From the NCBI GenBank assembly GCA_003235325.1, contig QJWQ01000159.1, positions 1 through 39,112 on the forward strand: DNA of 39,112 nt, given 5' to 3'. The notes below the pieces were generated by a model. It saw nothing but the letters and a program-made list of their open reading frames with translations, made no database searches and was not told the origin of the DNA. Positions 34,102 to 39,112 of the stretch are shown one piece after another; position 1 is the first letter of the stretch, and every line of letters begins with the position of its first letter. A program made the position numbers and the translations under genes. Source of the stretch: Gammaproteobacteria bacterium. GTDB lineage: Bacteria; Pseudomonadota; Gammaproteobacteria; Pseudomonadales; Porticoccaceae.

Positions 34102-35436
34102 ATGAAGCGAAACACTTTGTTCTGGTTCACCCATGACCTGCGCCTGCACGACAACGGGGCCCTGAACGCCGCTGTCGAAAATTCCAGCCGACTGTTGTGT
34201 GTTTACTGCATCGATCAACGCTGGTTTGCGGGCAACAATTATGTTCCCAGGCGCATGGGGAAGCACCGTTGGCGATTCCTGCTGCAGTCACTTCAGGTGC
34301 TGGATAAACAACTGCACCAGCGGGGGCAGAAATTGCACGTGCTCTACGGTGATCCTGTGCAATTGATTGCCGATATTATTGCCAGCCTGGATATTGACGC
34401 CGTGTACCAGAGTACCCAGGTGGCCAGTGATGAAATCGATCAGTGGCTTGAACTCCAGCGCAGATTTCCCTTTCTGTTGTTTGAACAGAAGTCAACGCAC
34501 TCACTGTTTGCCGAGTCGCAACTGCCCTTTGTGCTGGACCGGTTGCCAGGCACGTTTTCCAAATTCCGTCGATCTGTCGAACAGCTCCCGGTGGACTTGC
34601 CCCTGGACGCTCCAGAGAGGTTGCCTGCGGCTGTCAGGGTCGATCTGAAATCAACGCTGATACCCGTAGCAATCCAGTCAGCAGATACCCGGGTTCAGGG
34701 CGGTGAAGTGGCGGCGCTGAAACACCTGGCCGGCTATTTTGCCGGTAATCATGTCAGTCGCTACAAGGAAACACGCAATGAACTGGACGGATTTTTAAAC
34801 TCCACAAAATTTTCATACTGGCTGGCTGGCGGATGTCTGTCGCCGAGGCGGATTCATCGGGAGCTTGCTCAATACGAAAGCAGGGTGGGCGCCAACGAGT
34901 CGACACACTGGATAGGCCTTGAACTGTTCTGGCGCGAATATTTTCAGTGGTATGCAAAGCGATACGGTCGGCGATTATTTGCTTTCGGCGGCATTCATCG
35001 CAAAAGGCCGCTCACCAGTTTTTACAGTCAACGGTTCGCACAATGGAGTCTTGGCAAGACGACCTGGCCGCTGGTTAATGCCTGCATGAACCAGCTCAAT
35101 GCCACCGGGTATATGTCAAACCGTGGCCGGCAGATTGTCGCCAGTTGTCTCACCAACGAACTGCAGCTGGACTGGCGAGCCGGAGCCTATTATTTTGAAA
35201 TGCAGTTGATCGATTATGACCCGGCATCGAACTGGGGCAACTGGCAATACATTGCCGGTGTCGGTGCCGATCCCCGGGGTGGAAGGCATTTTTCCATCGA
35301 CAAGCAGACCCGGCTGTATGATCCTGACGCAGCCTTCATCAAAAAATGGCAGGGCGTGCAAGACAGCACGCCGATTGATGCCGTTGATGCTGCCGACTGG
35401 CCGGTCATGCCGGAACCTCCGGATGCCGACGCTTAG
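34102..35436 (+). CDS. DASH-type cryptochrome/photolyase
   Basis: Flavoprotein of the photolyase superfamily, 444 residues. The N-terminal antenna domain begins TLFWFTHDLRLHDNGAL. The FAD domain has SYWLAGGCLSPRRIH, LFWREYFQWYAKRYGRRLF, and the catalytic-site region TGYMSNRGRQIVASCLTNELQLDWRAGAYYFE. DASH features are the extended NWQYIAGVGADPRGGRHFSIDKQ stretch (here given in parts: NWQYIAGVG, then DPRGGRHF) and YDPDAAFIKKW. DASH proteins repair cyclobutane dimers in single-stranded DNA and may signal. ATG at 34102 was chosen over 34003 because the first motif follows directly; the ribosome binding site is weak. A 170 bp inverted-repeat element begins 8 bases after its stop. Confidence 0.92.
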   Translation: MKRNTLFWFTHDLRLHDNGALNAAVENSSRLLCVYCIDQRWFAGNNYVPRRMGKHRWRFLLQSLQVLDKQLHQRGQKLHVLYGDPVQLIADIIASLDIDAVYQSTQVASDEIDQWLELQRRFPFLLFEQKSTHSLFAESQLPFVLDRLPGTFSKFRRSVEQLPVDLPLDAPERLPAAVRVDLKSTLIPVAIQSADTRVQGGEVAALKHLAGYFAGNHVSRYKETRNELDGFLNSTKFSYWLAGGCLSPRRIHRELAQYESRVGANESTHWIGLELFWREYFQWYAKRYGRRLFAFGGIHRKRPLTSFYSQRFAQWSLGKTTWPLVNACMNQLNATGYMSNRGRQIVASCLTNELQLDWRAGAYYFEMQLIDYDPASNWGNWQYIAGVGADPRGGRHFSIDKQTRLYDPDAAFIKKWQGVQDSTPIDAVDAADWPVMPEPPDADA

Positions 35437-35444
35437 GTCGGTGC

Positions 35445-35614
35445 TATTAACCCGGCGAGATTATATGCAGGGTTAATACGGCACATGGACGTGCCGCCAT
35501 TGCCCGCAGGCCAATGCAAGCCATTAAAATACAAGGAATTTCGCAAAATTCCGCCAGTATTTTAAAGGCGCCCGACTAACTAGGAAGGATGCCTATTTAG
35601 TCGCCGGATTAATA
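35445..35614. repeat. 170 bp nested inverted-repeat (MITE-like) element
   Basis: The terminal arms TATTAACCCGGCGA (35445-35458) and TCGCCGGATTAATA (35601-35614) are inverted repeats with 13 of 14 bases matching, and both ends begin or finish with TA. Inside are four further stems: ATTAACCC/GGGTTAAT (35446-35453 with 35470-35477), GGCAC/GTGCC around 35480-35495, TTAAAATAC/GTATTTTAA (35524-35532 with 35557-35565) enclosing GGAATTT/AAATTCC, and CGACTAA/TTAGTCG (35573-35579 with 35597-35603) enclosing TAGG/CCTA. No open frame. It lies right behind the cryptochrome stop and before DUF502. A TA-ended element without a gene fits a Tc1/mariner/IS630-type MITE, or a chain of structured RNA hairpins. 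Confidence 0.6.
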
Positions 35615-35808
35615 ATGCCCTGTCGAGCAGTCCCGATTTGGGGCTCGCCACCGATCAGGTCGTGTGCCGGCGGTGACCAACCTTAATTTCTCTGGCTCCC
35701 GGTAAAGAGTGGCCACTTTCCAGGAAATTCCCCCCTGTTTTACAGTTCCGCTGGCGGTGGAAACCGTGGATTGGGTATGCTGGAACCTGGATTTTTACAG
35801 GAATCTAC

Positions 35809-36456
35809 ATGGAACGCTTTCGCTCTTTTATTTCCCTGGCCCTGATCGGTGGTATCGGTGTGGTATTGCCGGTTGTGCTGATGTTGATGATTTTCAACTG
35901 GTTGTTTGACGTCATAGCCAGTCTGGTCAAACCGTTGACCAACCTGATTACTGCCCAGGCTGCTGTCAATGACTTTGTTGCCATGATCCTGGTGCTGCTG
36001 ATTATCTTTGGCGGTTGCTTCATGATCGGCCTGCTGATCATGACCAATGTCGGCGGCTGGTTGCACAAGCAGTTCGATGCCTGGCTGGTCAAACTGGCGC
36101 CAGGCTACAAGACAATCCGCGAGCTGGTCAGCCAGTTGCTGGGTGGCAGTGGCAACACCAGCCTGTTCAAGGGGCAGCCGGCCCTGGCTAAGATCTATGG
36201 CCCGGACTCACCGGTCCAGGTCACGGCTATCATCACCTCAAGACACAGTGATGGTTACTTCACCGTTTTCGTACCCACCGCACCGATTCCCACTTCCGGC
36301 GTCACCTATCACCTGCCTGGCGATTGCGTGGAACTCATGCGGGGTGTCAGTGTTGAGCAGGCCATGCGCACGATCATTGCCTGTGGTGCCGGTTCTGCGG
36401 AGATGCTGGCCGCCCATAAACAGGCCGACGAGCTGGTCGACGCCGGTTCCCGATAA
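35809..36456 (+). CDS. DUF502 membrane protein
   Basis: A 215-residue protein with two membrane helices, at about residues 7-35 (ALIGGIGVVLPVVLMLMIFNWLF) and 55-80 (FVAMILVLLIIFGGCFMIGLL), then a soluble domain. The features of DUF502 are GIGVVLP in the first helix, the APGYKTIRELVSQLLGG helix and the FVPTAPIPTSGVTYHLP strand near residue 155. Function is unknown. ATG at 35809 has CAGGA about 7 bases upstream. Nothing in the context (repeat element upstream, lipoprotein downstream) defines a role. Confidence 0.9.
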   Translation: MERFRSFISLALIGGIGVVLPVVLMLMIFNWLFDVIASLVKPLTNLITAQAAVNDFVAMILVLLIIFGGCFMIGLLIMTNVGGWLHKQFDAWLVKLAPGYKTIRELVSQLLGGSGNTSLFKGQPALAKIYGPDSPVQVTAIITSRHSDGYFTVFVPTAPIPTSGVTYHLPGDCVELMRGVSVEQAMRTIIACGAGSAEMLAAHKQADELVDAGSR

Positions 36457-36770
36457 TCCCGGCTTAGGGTAAAAGCGCACCGGCCCGGGGGGCGATGGGA
36501 ATTCGTGCCAACGGGTTATCCCTGCCCGGATTGGTTGCTGTCCACAACCGGTAGATCAGGACCAGGATGCGAAATCATTTGCGCGAGTATTTTTCCCGAT
36601 CAGATGTCAATTTCGAAAATTATGTGCCGGTTTGCGGGTCTCAGGATGGTGATGCAGTTTTGCCGAAATATAGCCAGTCACCTTGACCCATGATCAGCCA
36701 GTGGCCCGTAACTGAAGCGGGTGGTGGTCAGATATCGATGGCCTGGTGCCGAGAGCGCGGGAGATTATCA
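36457..36770. other. 314-base gap between the DUF502 and lipoprotein genes
   Basis: No gene or clear signal seen. The largest in-frame extension upstream of the lipoprotein start begins at 36690 but lacks a ribosome binding site. Confidence 0.5.
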
Positions 36771-37145
36771 ATGATTTTAAAGTTAACCCCTGTTTTGATT
36801 GCCTTGTCTCTGACCGCTGCCTGCGCGTCCCCGAACAATGCTGGTGGCCAGGTAATAATCGACACCAAGGGTGTCGATATGGCCCAGTACCGGCAGGATC
36901 TCGGGGAATGCCAAAGCTACGCGCAACAGGTGTCGGCCGCGGAAAGAACGGCCACTACAGCTGCTGGTGGTGCCGTAGTCGGTGGTGTTCTCGGGGCTGT
37001 GGTCGGCAATAGCACTACTGCCAAAAAGGGGGCAGGCGTTGGCGCGGTAACCGGAGGTGTGCGGGGAGCCTCATCCGCCTACCGGGAAAAAGATCGGGTC
37101 GTAAAAAACTGCCTGCGGGGCAGGGGGTACCGGGTTCTCAATTGA
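36771..37145 (+). CDS. Glycine-zipper lipoprotein
   Basis: A 124-residue exported protein. The signal peptide MILKLTPVLIALSLTAACAS ends in a lipobox-like LTAAC, with threonine at -3 making it slightly unusual. The central part is a glycine-zipper pair, GGAVVGGVLGAVVGN then GAGVGAVTGGVRGA, as in outer-membrane-associated proteins of the SlyB/OmpA-like group. A basic, helical C-terminal part follows. ATG at 36771 was chosen since GGGAG lies 7-8 bases upstream and the signal peptide starts there; a longer frame reaching 36690 would spoil the signal. A good terminator follows at 37228-37258. Function is unknown; envelope integrity is a guess. Confidence 0.87.
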   Translation: MILKLTPVLIALSLTAACASPNNAGGQVIIDTKGVDMAQYRQDLGECQSYAQQVSAAERTATTAAGGAVVGGVLGAVVGNSTTAKKGAGVGAVTGGVRGASSAYREKDRVVKNCLRGRGYRVLN

Positions 37146-37227
37146 GTTTCTTGCCACAGGTCATACCAGTGTTGCATGACAAAGTGCCTGCAATACCGGT
37201 ACAACCCGAACACCAACCAGAAAGGCC

Positions 37228-37258
37228 ATCTGGCTCGCGTTGCGCAAGCCAGATTTTT
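37228..37258 (+). terminator. Rho-independent terminator after the glycine-zipper gene
   Basis: An 8 bp perfect stem, ATCTGGCT (37228-37235) with AGCCAGAT (37247-37254), encloses a further CGC/GCG and is followed by TTTT. It lies between two convergent genes. Confidence 0.8.
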
Positions 37259-37307
37259 AAAGGATATTTTTTATACCTTGATACCGACACCTGGTACCGA
37301 GGTTGCG

Positions 37308-39112
37308 TTAGTTGAAGATGTACACAGCACCTGCTGAGGCCATGGTATTACTGGCCTGATTGCCGTTGATGCCTGAAGCATTACTGTCCTCCGATCGGGC
37401 AGAAATGGCTACGGTATCGCCGTGAGTGGCAAGGCTGAAGCCAAAAGCATCCTCCTCATCCGGATTTGAAGCCTTGATAAATTTGAGCAGCGACCATAGA
37501 CCGGAACTGTTTCGAGCATAGAGAAAAGTTCCACCTGACTGGACGAGGCTGTCATCAGCAGGATTGCCGCCAATGCCCGAGGAGCCGCTATCTTCCGACG
37601 TTGCACTGATGAACACAAAGTCTCCATTTATGCCTATTTCAGAGCCATAGAGATCGCTCTGATCCGGGAATGGTGACTTTATATAGGCCTCTTGAACCCA
37701 AATGCCCAGATTATCGCGAAGGAAAGCGTAGGCCGCGCCCGATTGCAAGGCGCTATTGTCAGTCTGATCACCGTTGATGCCTGGAGATGCACTGTCCTCT
37801 GATATGCTGTTAACCACCAGGGTATCACCGGACAATCTTAGCTCGGCGCCGAACTGATCAGTGGCTGCTGCATTTGATGCCTTGATGTAGGCTTGCTGTG
37901 ACCAGGTGCCGGACGGGCTGCGTACAAATACATAGGCGGCACCTGCCAGGGCACCGGAGTTGTCCGATTGATCAGCATCAACACCGGTGTCGGCACTCGA
38001 TTCCCGAACAGCACCTACAACCACGGTATCTCCAGAGAGATCGACATGGGCACCGAAGTAATCGCCAGTGTCGGTGTTCGATGCTTTCAGATAGGCTTGC
38101 TGGCTCCAGACTCCAGAACTGTTCTGGGTAAATACATAGGCCGCACCGGAATCTGTAAAGGAATTGTCATTTTCATCGCCGTTTATACCGCTGGACTGAC
38201 TATCCTCGAGAAAGGCACCCACAACCAGCGTGTCATCCTCAAGAGTAACATCGCTGCCGAAGCGATCGCCACTGTCAGGATTGGACGCCTTGATGTAAGC
38301 CTTTTGAGTCCATGTGCCGGTGCTACTGCGGGTGAACACATAGACGGCACCAGCATCCGTTGCATTATTATCGTTTAGATCCGACCCTGCGCTATCCTCA
38401 AATGGCGCTCCCACGATCAGAGTGTTCCTCTCCAGGGCCAGGGAAAAGCCGAACAAATCGCCCGCCTGTGCATTCGATGCCTTGATGTAGGCTTGCTGTG
38501 ACCAGGTGCCACTGGCGTTCCGGGTAAAAATGTAAACCGCACCGGAGCTTTCGGCGGTATCGTCCAACTGGTTACCATTGATACCCGTTGCAGCACTGTC
38601 CTCAAAAATTGCACTTACCGCCAGAGTCTCCCCCCAGATGGCCACGTCGTGTCCAAATTCATCCCCGGCACCAGGGTTGGACGCTTTGATATAGGCCTGC
38701 TGTGCCAATGAATCTATGGATTTGCGGGTTACCACGGCTGTATAGAGCTTCGTGGTAACGCCGTCCTGCGCCAGCACACTCAGGGCAATGATATTTTCCC
38801 CCTCGAGCAAACTGACAGTGTATCTTTCATTCACCAGATCCTGGCCGTTGATCGTGACAGTAGCATTGCTGTTCTGGGGCACAGCCCTTACGGTTACCTG
38901 ATTATTCAGATAGCCAACGGTACCCTCGTAAACCTCTTCGTCAGCAGAAAATGAGTGATCGAGCCGGACATAATCAAGGTCCAGAACTGCCAGTTTTGCG
39001 TTACTGGCCGCTTGAGAGTCAGTATTGTCCCCATTACTGTTGTCGCCTCCGCCTCCGCCTCCGCCTCCTCCGCAGGCAGTGAGAAGCAAAAAAACCGCCA
39101 TCAGGACGTACT
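37308..39112 (-). CDS. FG-GAP repeat surface lipoprotein, start beyond the window
   Basis: A predicted lipoprotein of at least 597 residues. A hydrophobic lead with LLTAC followed by nine glycines is a lipobox with a flexible linker. The frame runs on to the window edge and the first methionine (39101) lacks a positive n-region, so the true start is probably just outside. After an acidic linker comes a cadherin-like beta domain (about 37-125, VRLDHSFSADEEVYEGTV), then seven repeats of about 66-70 residues, each starting with a QQAYIKASNP-like strand, then D-FG, a GDTLVVGA strand, and an EDS..TGINGNQ..D loop before SGAVYIFTR. This is an integrin-type beta-propeller (FG-GAP). It is probably an outer-membrane or surface-exposed protein. 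Binding partner unknown. Confidence 0.88.
   Translation of the reverse strand, partial: YVLMAVFLLLTACGGGGGGGGGDNSNGDNTDSQAASNAKLAVLDLDYVRLDHSFSADEEVYEGTVGYLNNQVTVRAVPQNSNATVTINGQDLVNERYTVSLLEGENIIALSVLAQDGVTTKLYTAVVTRKSIDSLAQQAYIKASNPGAGDEFGHDVAIWGETLAVSAIFEDSAATGINGNQLDDTAESSGAVYIFTRNASGTWSQQAYIKASNAQAGDLFGFSLALERNTLIVGAPFEDSAGSDLNDNNATDAGAVYVFTRSSTGTWTQKAYIKASNPDSGDRFGSDVTLEDDTLVVGAFLEDSQSSGINGDENDNSFTDSGAAYVFTQNSSGVWSQQAYLKASNTDTGDYFGAHVDLSGDTVVVGAVRESSADTGVDADQSDNSGALAGAAYVFVRSPSGTWSQQAYIKASNAAATDQFGAELRLSGDTLVVNSISEDSASPGINGDQTDNSALQSGAAYAFLRDNLGIWVQEAYIKSPFPDQSDLYGSEIGINGDFVFISATSEDSGSSGIGGNPADDSLVQSGGTFLYARNSSGLWSLLKFIKASNPDEEDAFGFSLATHGDTVAISARSEDSNASGINGNQASNTMASAGAVYIFN
39045..39068. 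repeat. Hexanucleotide repeat (GCCTCC)x4 in the FG-GAP lipoprotein gene
   Basis: Four perfect GCCTCC units encode most of the nine-glycine linker right after the lipobox. Because the unit is six bases, changes in copy number alter linker length without shifting the frame. Confidence 0.7.

Noticed and set aside
35445-35614. Reading of the nested repeat as an integron attC site
   Set aside because: The required core GTTRRRY/RYYYAAC boxes at the ends are not present and no integrase or cassette is nearby.

Overview
The window is GC-rich chromosomal DNA from a gammaproteobacterium, most likely the Pseudomonas/Marinobacter/Cellvibrio side of the class. The reasons are the 1622-residue NAD-glutamate dehydrogenase (the GdhB type), the quinone-linked class 2 PyrD, PepN, a Bfd/Bfr pair, and a MoxR-DUF58-DUF4381-BatA-BatB/C-BatD operon divergent from gdhB. 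From memory, pepN, this operon, gdhB and pyrD also lie near each other in Pseudomonas. No rRNA, tRNA, CRISPR array, phage or complete insertion sequence was seen.

Layout. 1-6.8 kb: 3' part of pepN, a convergent stand-alone PTS permease (IIA-IIB-IIC), an intergenic region with a MITE-like inverted repeat, an orphan parA, and tpx with a terminator. 6.9-14.1 kb: the moxR/Bat operon on the minus strand, six genes with 4-7 base overlaps at most junctions and a clear sigma70-type promoter before moxR. 14.3-20.4 kb: gdhB and pyrD. 20.6-22.3 kb: an iron-store module, bfd (minus, with a Fur box over its -35) facing a dienelactone-hydrolase-like gene and bfr. 22.6-26.4 kb: a minus-strand group of metY, a CoA-binding protein (ATGA overlap), an OsmC protein and a CzcO-like flavoprotein. 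26.4-29.6 kb: a decayed LysR-type regulator, a pirin and an MFS_3 exporter. 29.8-32.8 kb: a second, unrelated-size NAD-glutamate dehydrogenase (975 aa). 33.2-39.1 kb: marC, a DASH cryptochrome/photolyase, a 170 bp nested inverted-repeat element, a DUF502 membrane protein, a glycine-zipper lipoprotein and an FG-GAP repeat lipoprotein cut by the window end.

The genes are mostly housekeeping and stress functions: peptide and glutamate catabolism, pyrimidine synthesis, sulfur assimilation, peroxide defence (Tpx, OsmC), iron storage and mobilisation, DNA photorepair, and a MoxR/VWA machine thought to act at the cell envelope. I found no convincing new multi-gene system. The leads most worth following are the two MITE-like elements (4691-4787 and 35445-35614), the LysR remnant beside pirin, the presence of two classes of large NAD-GDH within 19 kb, and several perfect palindromes in promoter regions. 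Gene starts were moved from the longest reading frame wherever a ribosome binding site, stop/start overlap or family length favoured a downstream start.
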